NCBI GenBank assembly: GCA_963703855.1
Contig: CAVPFW010000019.1
Coordinates: 62,001-126,000 of the forward strand
Origin: AP-15 sp963703855
GTDB taxonomy: Bacteria > Pseudomonadota > Alphaproteobacteria > ATCC43930 > CGMCC-115725
Reading direction: 5' to 3'
Length of the DNA: 64,000 bases
In this document: one piece after another, positions 36,501 through 44,613 of the stretch
How positions within the stretch are numbered: position 1 is the first letter of the stretch
Layout: each line of letters begins with the position of its first letter
The notes under the pieces: generated by a model
Seen by the model: the letters and a program-made list of their open reading frames with translations, nothing else
Told to the model about the DNA's origin: nothing
Database searches by the model: none
Position numbers and translations under genes: made by a program

Positions 36501-36691
36501 TGCATCGGCTGTCGGACCCGACCACGATCGCAGCGGCGATCGACCAGATGTTCGCCTCGGATCTCGATTGCTATCGGCAGGCGTTGCGTGCGCGCTGCAT
36601 GGAATTTACCTGGGATCGACAGGCCGAGATCGTCGTCGGGCTCTACGACCGATTGGCCGGCGGCGGGCTTCACGCCGGCAACGGAAGCTGA
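33398..36691 (+). CDS. Two-headed glycosyltransferase: GT4-like, coiled coil, GT4-like
   Basis: 1097 residues if it starts at GTG 33398 (TTG 33407 also possible). Domain 1 (about 1-450): RRALLLAGNEPKMEPRIASIAQSL, VLYDAQEFRPH, YCSPIELSQYLAAGLPIICNN. A coiled coil (about 480-680) holds two copies of a 63-residue unit (34951-35052 and 35140-35241; each has SIV-DLAERLR-VEA-VARQ). Domain 2 (about 694-1097): TVLMLVADERIDRRVLSQARSL, LVYDAHELYPEQHH, VVVIPYPPIDLNSRFCTPNKLFEAIVAGVPILAN. Both ends carry the GT-B donor-site pattern, so one protein probably adds two sugars. It precedes asnB-like 1 by 9 bp. Confidence 0.8.
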   Translation: MPGLKCRRALLLAGNEPKMEPRIASIAQSLSADFEVCELGTYADDLDGAGPSYERVSDRRTRVRVGRHSHDWDVVPDVLTMRAGSSIALQHLMLLYALAELPARVLARSIGALDASEEDLSRFRRTSRDFLNTNCALLQAGRLIGEFDAVVAANMDTLPAALALADESGAAVLYDAQEFRPHAFIERRHWEVEFWSAFERNLAALAELRTTVSPQLADLMTKEYGCEFLSVPNCVSKRSASFINIDLALQRPPMPDDVFFIYLGGFNAGRGVEDLITAWNRVDKQARLLLQMPDGSSRTKMMELAGSHGLLGDRIIFPQATETSEAVAAARQADIGIIPHAAGSISDRYCSPIELSQYLAAGLPIICNNALDFARSVVEENRIGVAVDFSNHEELAGVVNELAASKSQIIEMSRRSRLCFETKFNWETVSGDMYAALGAAVRLRAGSVRSDLDFSWIQHGHELRGTITGEGEDAAPLFADAEIKRVKRECADETERLTNEVNYLRSEFVSETGRLTRELVARMDAVADMASIVDDLAERLRMVEAAVARQEMGAVAEHLRVISKEKIIEAETSASQRRMAELAARLSAVAEAASIVGDLAERLRVVEASVARQDQAFQEFVPSLHGAGEAVIRLKVQADELTRRVHVAERVLSPAYPIARLVGRMRRGAVQRWQRLAAPRRVALPVASEPPPPPPRTVLMLVADERIDRRVLSQARSLIRNGWQVTVVAAPYPDPIDLDQANFPEVRITRIDTGGPAPDLPASLPTRLSPRRSWNEAYFYHDHFLARALEHPAAIVTAHDLPVLPAAIAAADFHGARLVYDAHELYPEQHHFGEARIALYREVEAEIIGFADAVTTVNLSIADEMAKRYGIPTPAIVLNAPEADLQTLPMAPTDTIRQRLQLPRQRRVLLFQGALSINRNLENLTRAMSEVRAAEVALVFLGPGAEKRAELSEIAAAAGTLGTRVFFLDAVDQTTLLGYTASADVVVIPYPPIDLNSRFCTPNKLFEAIVAGVPILANDLPELRRFVHDNGFGQVHRLSDPTTIAAAIDQMFASDLDCYRQALRARCMEFTWDRQAEIVVGLYDRLAGGGLHAGNGS

Positions 36692-36700
36692 GGGCCGGTC

Positions 36701-38707
36701 ATGTGCGGGATCGCGGGTGTGGTTTGGAAGGATCCGCTCCGGCCGCCGGCGGAAGCCGCGGTGACGGCAATGGCCGATATTCTTTACCACCGGGGCCCCG
36801 ATGACGGAGACGTCTATCTCGAAGGCCCCGTCGCGTTAGCGCATCGCCGGCTGTCGATCATCGATCTTACCGAGGCCGGGCGGCAGCCGATGGCGAGCCG
36901 CGACGGGTCCCTGGTGATCGTCTACAACGGCGAGATATACAATTACCTCGAGCTCAGAGACGAGCTGCGACAGCTCGGCCGTGTCTTTTCCACCGAGACC
37001 GACACCGAGGTCATCCTCGAGGCCTACAAGCAATGGGGAGCCGATTGCGTCAGCCGTTTCAACGGCATGTGGGCGCTTGCCCTGTTCGATCGTGGGCGTC
37101 GGGAGGTGTTTCTGTCGCGCGACCGCTTTGGCATCAAGCCACTCTATTACGTCTGTGACGCGCAGCGCTTCGCCTTCGCCTCGGAGATCAAGGGGTTGTT
37201 GGCGGCGTTCCCCGAGCTGCGCCGCACCAACCTGCCGATGGTGCATTACTTCCTGCCGTCGGGCGCCTTGGACGACGGCCCGGAAACCTTTTTTGCCGAT
37301 GTTCTGTCGCTTCCCCCGGCGCACAACGCCGTTTTCCGGCTGCGGGACGGCGATCTTCGCCAATGGCGATACTGGGATCTCGAGCTCGAGGAGTTTCGCG
37401 ACCGCTGGGGGCGCAGCGATCCAGTTGCCACACTGCGCGAGCTGCTGACCTCGTCCGTCGCCCTGCACATGCGCTCGGATGTCCCGGTTGGGACATGCCT
37501 CTCCGGGGGGATCGATTCGAGTGCGCTCGTTTGCCTGATGGCAGGACAGCGTCGCGATCCGCCCCATACCTTTTCCGGCCTCTATCCGGACCCCGACTGC
37601 AACGAGGAGAAGTGGGTTTCGGCCGTCCTCGCCCATACCGGCGCCCTCGGCGCCTCGGTGCGGCCCGAACCCGGCGACCACCTGATCGACGACCTCAACC
37701 GCATCACCTGGCATCAGGACGAGCCGACGGCGGGGCCCGGTCTCTATACCCAATTCCATGTGATGCGGCGTGCAGCGCAGGATGTGAAGGTGATCCTCGA
37801 CGGGCAGGGCGGCGACGAATTGTTCGCTGGCTATCTGCCCTATCTGCCGCTGCGGATCCAGGACCTGCTGGCAACCGGCGACCGGGCCAGCCAGCTCCGA
37901 GCTTATCGGCTCGCCGCGGGTGTCCTGCGGCATTGGGGCAGAGGGGCGCTGGGAGGTGCGTTCCAACTGCCGCTCTACCAGGCGATCCGCAAGGCGATCT
38001 CGGTCCTGCGCCGGCGCGCGGTGCCGGTATTCGCCGCGGCCGGCGAGCCGCCGTTTTTTCACCCGAGCCTGACCGCGAACGCGGCAGGCCGAGAGATCGA
38101 ACGCCGACGCCCCGTTCGCTTCCCCGACCGCCTCAGCGACACTCTCTATTGGCACCTGGTGCAGCAGTCGATCCCGGCCCTTCTCCATTACGAAGATAGA
38201 AATTCGATGGCCTACTCGATCGAGGCGCGCGTCCCGTTTCTCGATTACCGGATCGTCGAGTTTGCCCTGGGGCTGGACCCGAAATATAAAATCCGCGATT
38301 CTTGGACCAAGTGGGTGCTGCGCGCGGCAATGGCGCCGGCGATGCCCAAAACGGTGACCTGGCGGCGCAGCAAGCTCGGCTATCCGACCCCGTTTGCGCG
38401 CTGGCTTCGCGAAGAGCCGCATCGGCAGCAGTTTCACGATCTGCTTTTTTCCCGGTCGTTGCGCCAGCGCGAGCTGATGACCGAGGAGTCGATTGGCTTC
38501 TACTGGGGCCAGCATCAGTCGGGCGCCGCAGACCGGAGCTGGCTCCTCTATCGGCTGGCCACGGTCGAGCTGTGGCATCGCCAATTCATCGATCGCTGGG
38601 CGCCGGCCCCCGCGGTCGCGGCGGTCGCTGGCAGATCGCGGCCGGTCCATTGGGGAGCGTCGATAGCCCGGGCCTCAGCCGAGATATCGTCGCCGGCCGC
38701 GAGATAA
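36701..38707 (+). CDS. asnB: Asparagine-synthetase-like glutamine amidotransferase, paralogue 1
   Basis: 668 residues, MCGIAGVVW with Cys2 as the glutaminase nucleophile, HRGPDDGDVY, YNGEIYNYLEL, and the synthetase P-loop LSGGIDSSALVCL (about residue 265). ILDGQGGDELFAGYLPYL and YEDRNSMAYSIEARVPFLDYR are conserved. True AsnB makes asparagine, but members inside polysaccharide loci are thought to amidate uronic-acid carboxyls to uronamides. The position between glycosyltransferases supports the second role. It is one of three paralogues in the locus, all with intact active sites. Confidence 0.88.
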   Translation: MCGIAGVVWKDPLRPPAEAAVTAMADILYHRGPDDGDVYLEGPVALAHRRLSIIDLTEAGRQPMASRDGSLVIVYNGEIYNYLELRDELRQLGRVFSTETDTEVILEAYKQWGADCVSRFNGMWALALFDRGRREVFLSRDRFGIKPLYYVCDAQRFAFASEIKGLLAAFPELRRTNLPMVHYFLPSGALDDGPETFFADVLSLPPAHNAVFRLRDGDLRQWRYWDLELEEFRDRWGRSDPVATLRELLTSSVALHMRSDVPVGTCLSGGIDSSALVCLMAGQRRDPPHTFSGLYPDPDCNEEKWVSAVLAHTGALGASVRPEPGDHLIDDLNRITWHQDEPTAGPGLYTQFHVMRRAAQDVKVILDGQGGDELFAGYLPYLPLRIQDLLATGDRASQLRAYRLAAGVLRHWGRGALGGAFQLPLYQAIRKAISVLRRRAVPVFAAAGEPPFFHPSLTANAAGREIERRRPVRFPDRLSDTLYWHLVQQSIPALLHYEDRNSMAYSIEARVPFLDYRIVEFALGLDPKYKIRDSWTKWVLRAAMAPAMPKTVTWRRSKLGYPTPFARWLREEPHRQQFHDLLFSRSLRQRELMTEESIGFYWGQHQSGAADRSWLLYRLATVELWHRQFIDRWAPAPAVAAVAGRSRPVHWGASIARASAEISSPAAR

Positions 38708-38788
38708 TTCTTATCGAGTGGTCGGCGCGTGTCTGTGCGTGCGGCGGAAAGGCCATTGGTGCGGCGCCAATGTAGGCAGGGGGGGGAA

Positions 38789-40120
38789 GTGGCTCGACAG
38801 ACAGTTGCGATTTTCAATCTCAATGCCACCAAACGCGACCCGCGAGTTTTGCGGATGGGCGGAAGCCTGGCCGCCGCCGGGCACAAAGTGGTGGTCTTCG
38901 AGATGCAGTCGGCCGCAGGCGGCGACCATGAGATCGTCGGCGGAATGGAAATACGGCGAGTGCCGGTGCCGACGCGGTTCGAGACGGAGGACATGCTGAC
39001 CTTCTCCACGGTCTGTCCAGCCGCCGCGGAGATCATCGGTCGATGCGATCCGCGGGTTTTGAAAGATGCTGGAATGTCACGCTGGTCCGGCGATCCGCGC
39101 CGCGCCTACGGCGCGATTCGCCGGCGTCTGCGAGCCCGGCTCAACGGCACCGCCTCCAGCGAATTCGACGAGCGCGCGGAAATTCTGAGCATCCGTTCGA
39201 TTATGCTCATCGACCTTGCCATCTACAAGCTTGCCGAGACTTATCGGCCGTCTGTCGTGCATTGCAATGATCTCGACACATTGCTGATCGGCTTCATGTT
39301 CAGAAAAAATCATCGAGTGCCGGTGATATACGATGCTCATGAGATCTATCCGGAGCAGCTGGCCAGAGCTAGCCGGCCGCCAGCCTGGCACAATTTCTAT
39401 ACCATGCTTGAACGCCTCTTGATCAACCAGACCGACGGCCGCATGACCGTCTGCGATTTATTGGGGGCATATTTCGTCAGAACGTATGGCTCCAAGTCAT
39501 TTAAAACCGTACTCAACGTTCCGTCCGTCGCCTATCTGGCGCCTCCCGCCGTGCTGTCGAGGCGCCGTCAGCGCCGCAAATTCCTCTATCATGGGGCTTA
39601 CTCTGCACATCGTGGTCTGGAGGAGGTCATTCGAGCCTCGCGGCATGTCGACAACGGCGAGTTCGTTTTCCGTGGGATTGGGTCGCACGGGCTGAAGCTG
39701 AAGGAGTTGTGCCGCACCGAGGCCGTCGAGGATCGGATCACCTTTGCACCGCCGGTGCCGGTCGCGGAGATGATCCCCGCCGCAGCGGATTGCGACATCG
39801 GCCTCAATCCCTTCGTTCCCGTATGCAAGAACACCGAGTACGCACTGCCGAACAAATTCTTCGAATACATGATGGCCGGCCTTGGCTGCGCCAGCTCGGA
39901 TCTCGTCGAAATGCGGCGGCTGACCCGCGAGCTGGGTGTCGGTACGACGTTCCCGAGCCTCGAACCGAGCACTATCGCGGCGAGCCTCAACGAGTTGTTG
40001 TCGCACCCGGCCGAGATCGACGAATATCGGCATAACGCCTATGCGGCGGCTCGCTCGAAATTCAACTGGGAGCACGAGGAACTCGAATTCGCCGAGTATT
40101 ATTCAAGTTTCTTGAACTGA
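38789..40120 (+). CDS. Glycosyltransferase family 4-like protein
   Basis: 443 residues; GTG 38789 is chosen because a run of G with AGGGGGGGGAA sits directly before it. N-terminal VAIFNLNATKRDPRVLRMGGSLAAAGHKVVVFEM and the middle VVHCNDLDTLLIGFMF and VIYDAHEIYPEQLARASRP form the acceptor half; KFLYHGAYSAHRGLEEVIRASRHV and YALPNKFFEYMMAGLGCASSDLVEMRRL form the GT-B donor half. The YDAHE phrase is shared with domain 2 of the two-headed enzyme and with the 43.3-kb gene, which suggests paralogues. Sugar specificity is not visible. Confidence 0.85.
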   Translation: MARQTVAIFNLNATKRDPRVLRMGGSLAAAGHKVVVFEMQSAAGGDHEIVGGMEIRRVPVPTRFETEDMLTFSTVCPAAAEIIGRCDPRVLKDAGMSRWSGDPRRAYGAIRRRLRARLNGTASSEFDERAEILSIRSIMLIDLAIYKLAETYRPSVVHCNDLDTLLIGFMFRKNHRVPVIYDAHEIYPEQLARASRPPAWHNFYTMLERLLINQTDGRMTVCDLLGAYFVRTYGSKSFKTVLNVPSVAYLAPPAVLSRRRQRRKFLYHGAYSAHRGLEEVIRASRHVDNGEFVFRGIGSHGLKLKELCRTEAVEDRITFAPPVPVAEMIPAAADCDIGLNPFVPVCKNTEYALPNKFFEYMMAGLGCASSDLVEMRRLTRELGVGTTFPSLEPSTIAASLNELLSHPAEIDEYRHNAYAAARSKFNWEHEELEFAEYYSSFLN

Positions 40121-40150
40121 TTCCGCAGCCGGCCAGAGAAAACGAGAGTT

Positions 40151-41875
40151 GTGCGCATCTCTACTCATGCCTTGTGCATGTTGGCGCTGACGACGCTGGC
40201 GTACGCGACGATGGCTCGCGCTGCTGACAATATTGGGTCGATCAATTTGAAGCTTTCCGGTTCGCCGCAAGCTCTCGCTGATGCGACGGCACCGGTTGCG
40301 ATCGCCCGCCTCGACGACGACCGATATATCACAGCGAATTATCATCACCTCTCGGCCGTTGACGTACTCCAGTCGAGCGTCCGGCGGATATCCGTGAAAT
40401 GGGCGATGGAACCGACAGCTTTTGTGCCTGCGGGGCTCGCTTACGATGCGGCGTCGCGGGCGCTGTTCATCGCCAATTACACCGGCAACAACATCCTCGT
40501 CGGACAAGTCGCGGATGATTTTGCCAGCGTCGTCATCAGCGGTACGATCAGCGACGCCTCGACCGTCTCCCCCGAGGGCGTCGCGTACGATCCTGCCGGC
40601 CATCTGCTGGCTTCAGCGCAGTATGACGGCAGCTCGGTGGATCTGTTTGATCGGGTCGAGGGGCAGTGGCGCCTGAAATGCTCGGCCCATGTCGATCAGG
40701 CCCACGGGGTGGCGTTCGCTGCCGGCTTCATCTTTGCGACTGGCCTGGCGAAGCCGCAGCTGGTGAAGCTCAACTCCGAATCTTGCGCGATCGAAGCAAC
40801 GATCGGCGGCCTCGGGTGGAATGCGCTGGCGGCGCAGTTCATGTGGCCCACGACGATCCAGCGTCTTTCCGACGGGATGATCGCCGTCAGCGATGCCCAC
40901 ACCGGCCACATCTCGATCGTCGATCCGCAAACCATGACCGTGCTGAGCGTCTTCGGCCACAACGGGCCTGGTTTCGGCGGCCTGAACATGCCCTATGGCT
41001 TTGCCGAGACCGTCGATCGAAACCTCTTGATCACCTCGACTTTCGGAAACCGCCTGATCGAGCTCACTCGGGCGGGCGCGGTGGTCCGCAGCTATTCTCT
41101 GGGAGACCCGTGGCCCAACGACTATCGCGCCCGCGCGGGCCAAATGCTCGGGCCACCCGCATGGCGGGATTATGCCGAGGTCGGGCAGACAGTCAGCCTC
41201 TTCGGACGATGCTTCTTTGGCGGATATTCGAAGCTGGTGTCATGCGACGGCGGGAACAACGTGGAGCTGCCGCGGCCGCGCGACACGCTCTTCAGTGGCG
41301 GCGCGTATTTTTACTTCAGCCAGATTGCGGCAACCGCCAACGGCGTCGTCGTGGTCTCCCCGCAGAACCCGACCGCGCTTTACATCGCCGTGTCGCCGGC
41401 AAGCCTGGTGCTCATGCCGACAGCGATCGGCCTGGACAGCTGGCTCGATGGCGGTGCAGTTCTCCGCCCGGCGGGCAACCTCGCCCTTAACGCCCTCGTC
41501 GGCCAGGCCGGCGAGCGCGCTGCCGAAACCGCCCGGAAATCGGCAGCGGCAGGAGGGCTGTCGATCGCCGATATTGTCGCCGGCGTGGCGCCTCTTGCCG
41601 ATCATGCCGCCGAGACGGCCTCGATCATACTCGGGCATTTCAGGGATGCGGCGGCGAAATCGTTTGTCGAGGAGAGCGCCCGTTGCGCCGACCGCGGCTG
41701 CCGGAGCGAGCGTTGGTGCGAGATCAGCGGGCCGATGGCCGAAAGACTTCACCGGGATGCCGTTCTCGACATCGTCGAACTTGCGACGGCCTCACAGATG
41801 AACAGCTGCCTGCTGCCGACATTCGAGCATCCGGCGCCGCCTCAGCCGCAGCAGCCTCGGCAGGTGGAGCGGTGA
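40151..41875 (+). CDS. Secreted beta-propeller-like protein of unknown function
   Basis: 574 residues, GTG start at 40151. Signal peptide MRISTHALCMLALTTLAYATMARA, cut before ADN. Repeated strands such as PAGLAYDAASRALFIANYTGNNILVG, PEGVAYDPAGHLLASAQYDGSSVDLFD and PYGFAETVDRNLLITSTFGNRLIELT fit an NHL or SMP-30-like propeller (residues 40-330). The C-terminal 150 residues are Ala-rich, with four Cys (ARCADRGCRSERWCEISGP) that may form disulfides. It lies among glycosyltransferases, so it may bind or modify the glycan outside the inner membrane. No family assigned. Confidence 0.55.
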   Translation: MRISTHALCMLALTTLAYATMARAADNIGSINLKLSGSPQALADATAPVAIARLDDDRYITANYHHLSAVDVLQSSVRRISVKWAMEPTAFVPAGLAYDAASRALFIANYTGNNILVGQVADDFASVVISGTISDASTVSPEGVAYDPAGHLLASAQYDGSSVDLFDRVEGQWRLKCSAHVDQAHGVAFAAGFIFATGLAKPQLVKLNSESCAIEATIGGLGWNALAAQFMWPTTIQRLSDGMIAVSDAHTGHISIVDPQTMTVLSVFGHNGPGFGGLNMPYGFAETVDRNLLITSTFGNRLIELTRAGAVVRSYSLGDPWPNDYRARAGQMLGPPAWRDYAEVGQTVSLFGRCFFGGYSKLVSCDGGNNVELPRPRDTLFSGGAYFYFSQIAATANGVVVVSPQNPTALYIAVSPASLVLMPTAIGLDSWLDGGAVLRPAGNLALNALVGQAGERAAETARKSAAAGGLSIADIVAGVAPLADHAAETASIILGHFRDAAAKSFVEESARCADRGCRSERWCEISGPMAERLHRDAVLDIVELATASQMNSCLLPTFEHPAPPQPQQPRQVER

Positions 41876-41930
41876 CGGCGAACTTTGGGCGGTGGTCCGC
41901 ACCCTCGTACTCATCCGGGTCGAGGTCTGG

Positions 41931-43217
41931 ATGAGGATCCCCGAATGTCCACGATGGACGCCAGCCTTGCATGACGACGGCGTGTCGCGGGGCGGTTCAA
42001 TTCGCAAATCGCCGGCCGGTCCGCAGACGATCTGCCTGCTGGCGCTGTCCGTGATCGCCGACGATCCGCGGGTTCGGCGGCAGGGGGATGCGTTTCATCG
42101 GGCCGGCTGGCAGGTCGTCGGGGTCGGTCTGGCGGGCGCGCGCTCGCCGGATCCGGAATGGCCCGTCCTGACCGTCGGCCGATTTGAGCGAGCGCGCCCG
42201 AAATCGAGGCTTTTCCGGAAAGCGCTGACTGCGCTGCGGCTGCTCTACGTGCGCATTCGGCCGCGGGCGGCGCAGCGCCTCTATTGGTCGGCTTCGGAGC
42301 AGATCCGCGGGCTGGCGGCTTGTGCGGAGCGGGTGACGGCGACGGTCTGGCTGGCCAATGATTGGAACACCCTGCCGCTCGCGGCGCGGCTCGCCTGCGA
42401 GAAGGGCGGCGTCTATGGTTACGATACCCACGAGTTCGCCGCCGAGGAATATGGCGGCAGCGCATGGTGGCGTTTTTGGCATCGACCGATAGTGTGCGCG
42501 CTCGAAGAGCATTTCATCCGCGGGGCGACGGTGGTTTCGGCTGTTTCCGCCGGGATAGCAGCGTGCCTCGATCAACGATATCGCCTACCTCGGGCGCCGA
42601 TCGTCGTGCGCAACACCGCGAGTTTCCAGGCGATTGCCTTCCGCCCGACGGGAGAGCGGATCCGCGTGCTCTACCATGGGATTGTCGCACCGGGCCGCGG
42701 GCTCGAGGCGGCCATCGACAGCGTCGCCCTCTGGCGTCCCGAATTCGATCTGACGCTTCGCGGCCCGGGGAAAGCCGAGTTTTTAGGCAGGCTTCAGCAG
42801 CGCATCGCCGCCCGCGGGCTGCAGCATCGGGTTCGGCTGGCGCCGCCGGTGCCGATGATCGCGCTGGTCAGCGAGGCTGCCGGCTTCGACATCGGCCTCT
42901 TCGCCCTTCCCGGAGGATCGCAGCACAACGAACTCGCCCTGCCCAACAAGCTCTTCGAGTACGCCATGGCCGGGTTGGCGGTGTGCGTCAGCGCGCTCCC
43001 CGAAATGGCCGGTCTGGTCCGCGAGTTCGATTTCGGAACCACCATCGCCGCGATCGAGCCCGCCGCAATTTCCGCCGCAATCAACCGCTTCGATCGCGAA
43101 CTCGTAGATCGGTACCGGCGCAACGCGCTGGCTGCGGCGCGCGAGTTGTGCTGGGAGCGCGAATCGGAGCGGTTGACCGCGGCCTACGGCGCAGCGTGGT
43201 GCGGCGCGCCGGCGTAA
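41931..43217 (+). CDS. Glycosyltransferase family 4-like protein
   Basis: 428 residues from ATG 41931 (GAGG seven bases before); GTG 41892 or 41982 are alternatives. Acceptor half: QTICLLALSVIADDPRVRRQGDAFHRAGWQVVGVGL and VYGYDTHEFAAEEYGG; donor half: IRVLYHGIVAPGRGLEAAIDSVALW and HNELALPNKLFEYAMAGLAVCVSALPEM. ALPNKLFEYAMAGLAV closely resembles the motif in the 38.8-kb gene, so the two probably arose by duplication. The next transferase begins 69 bp downstream. Confidence 0.85.
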   Translation: MRIPECPRWTPALHDDGVSRGGSIRKSPAGPQTICLLALSVIADDPRVRRQGDAFHRAGWQVVGVGLAGARSPDPEWPVLTVGRFERARPKSRLFRKALTALRLLYVRIRPRAAQRLYWSASEQIRGLAACAERVTATVWLANDWNTLPLAARLACEKGGVYGYDTHEFAAEEYGGSAWWRFWHRPIVCALEEHFIRGATVVSAVSAGIAACLDQRYRLPRAPIVVRNTASFQAIAFRPTGERIRVLYHGIVAPGRGLEAAIDSVALWRPEFDLTLRGPGKAEFLGRLQQRIAARGLQHRVRLAPPVPMIALVSEAAGFDIGLFALPGGSQHNELALPNKLFEYAMAGLAVCVSALPEMAGLVREFDFGTTIAAIEPAAISAAINRFDRELVDRYRRNALAAARELCWERESERLTAAYGAAWCGAPA

Positions 43218-43286
43218 CCCGTCACCGATCGCAGCTATGGCCGAAATTTCAGGCGCTTCGAGCTGCCTCGGCGAAATCGGCAACTG

Positions 43287-44597
43287 GTGACCGGCGTGCC
43301 GGCGCGACCGACCGCGGTATCGCTGACGACTTTGCCGCTGGAGGCCGACAGCCGCGCTTTCCGCATCGCCTGCAGCCTTGCCGACGCCGGATTTCGCTCG
43401 ATCCTCGTCGAGGGGCGGCCCAGCGTGCGGCAGTTTTGGGGTGACCGGATCGAGGTGCGCTCGATCGGCCGCGGAGGGTCGGGCCCGAGCGGCACGGGCA
43501 ATGGTTTGGTGGCCGTCGGCAGCCGGTTCCGGCGAATGACGGCAGCGCTGCGCGCCGGCCAAATCGGCGCAGTCGGCGAACTGCCGCTCTATCTCGGCTA
43601 CCGCGGCTACGAGTGGTGGCGCTACTGCCGCCGACCCCGGCATCGGCTGCCGTCAGCCGATCTCTACTACCTGCACTCTTTCGAGATGCACCGGGCTGTC
43701 GCCGCGGCCGCGGCGCGGCTGGGCGCGAGCGTCGTTTATGATGCGCACGACTATTATCGGGGGATCGAGCCGGTCGAGCTGCAGCGGGCGTTTGACCGCA
43801 ACCGCCTGCGCCCGTTTCTGGACCGGCTGGAGAACCGCCTGGTCGCTGCGGCGGATGGGGTCGTCACCGTCAGCGAGGGCGTGGCTCGGCTGATGGAGCA
43901 CACCTTCGGACGGCGGCCGGTGGTGATCCGCAACTGCCACGACGATCGGCTCGATCGACCGGTCGTATCCGATCTGAGGATGGTATTGGGATTAACCGGC
44001 GAGGACAGGCTGTGCGTCGTGGTGGGCAATCGCAAGGCGGGTATGGCGGTCGAGATCGCGGCCGACGCGATGGCCTTGTTGCCGGGGAATTTTCACCTCG
44101 CCTTTCTCGGCCGATTTTATGAGGGGCAAGCGGAAACGCTGCGGCGGCACCCGGCGGCCGGGCGCATTCATTTCGGCCATTGCGTCGCGCCCGATCAGGT
44201 CGTGCCGTTCATTCGCTCGGCCGATCTCGGCCTGGTGATCTATGAGCCTCGTTCCGACAATTATCGGAACGCCTTGCCCAACGGCTTCTTTCAGGTCGTC
44301 GCCGCCGGGCTGCCGATAATCCGGGCGCCCCTGGCTGAGGTCGAAGCGACGATCGGCGGCCATAAAGTCGGCAGCGTTCTCGACCGGCTCGATCCGGGAG
44401 AACTGGCGCGAGCGATCGCTCGATGCAGCCAAGTCCTCGAAACCTTGCGCCTCAACACCGCCGCGCTGGCCCGCGAATTGCGCTGGGAGACCGAGGCCGT
44501 GCGGCTGAGAGACCTGATCGAGGGCGCGATGCTTGCCCGAACGGCCGGGCGGGGGCGCTCTTGCTCGGGCCCAACGCGTAAGAACCTACCTCACTGA
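43287..44597 (+). CDS. Glycosyltransferase family 4-like protein
   Basis: 436 residues, GTG start at 43287. N-terminal SLTTLPLEADSRAFRIACSLADAGFRSILVEGRP; LYYLHSFEMHRAVAAAAARLGASVVYDAHDYYRGIEPVELQ; donor half LCVVVGNRKAGMAVEIAADAMALLP and YRNALPNGFFQVVAAGLPIIRAPLAEVE. The usual Glu of the E-x7-E donor motif is less clear here (GFFQVVAAG replaces KLFEYMMAG), so nucleotide-sugar binding may differ. The last residues run close to the asnB-like 2 start at 44614. Confidence 0.8.
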   Translation: MTGVPARPTAVSLTTLPLEADSRAFRIACSLADAGFRSILVEGRPSVRQFWGDRIEVRSIGRGGSGPSGTGNGLVAVGSRFRRMTAALRAGQIGAVGELPLYLGYRGYEWWRYCRRPRHRLPSADLYYLHSFEMHRAVAAAAARLGASVVYDAHDYYRGIEPVELQRAFDRNRLRPFLDRLENRLVAAADGVVTVSEGVARLMEHTFGRRPVVIRNCHDDRLDRPVVSDLRMVLGLTGEDRLCVVVGNRKAGMAVEIAADAMALLPGNFHLAFLGRFYEGQAETLRRHPAAGRIHFGHCVAPDQVVPFIRSADLGLVIYEPRSDNYRNALPNGFFQVVAAGLPIIRAPLAEVEATIGGHKVGSVLDRLDPGELARAIARCSQVLETLRLNTAALARELRWETEAVRLRDLIEGAMLARTAGRGRSCSGPTRKNLPH

Positions 44598-44613
44598 ACG
44601 GAGCGAAATCGAG

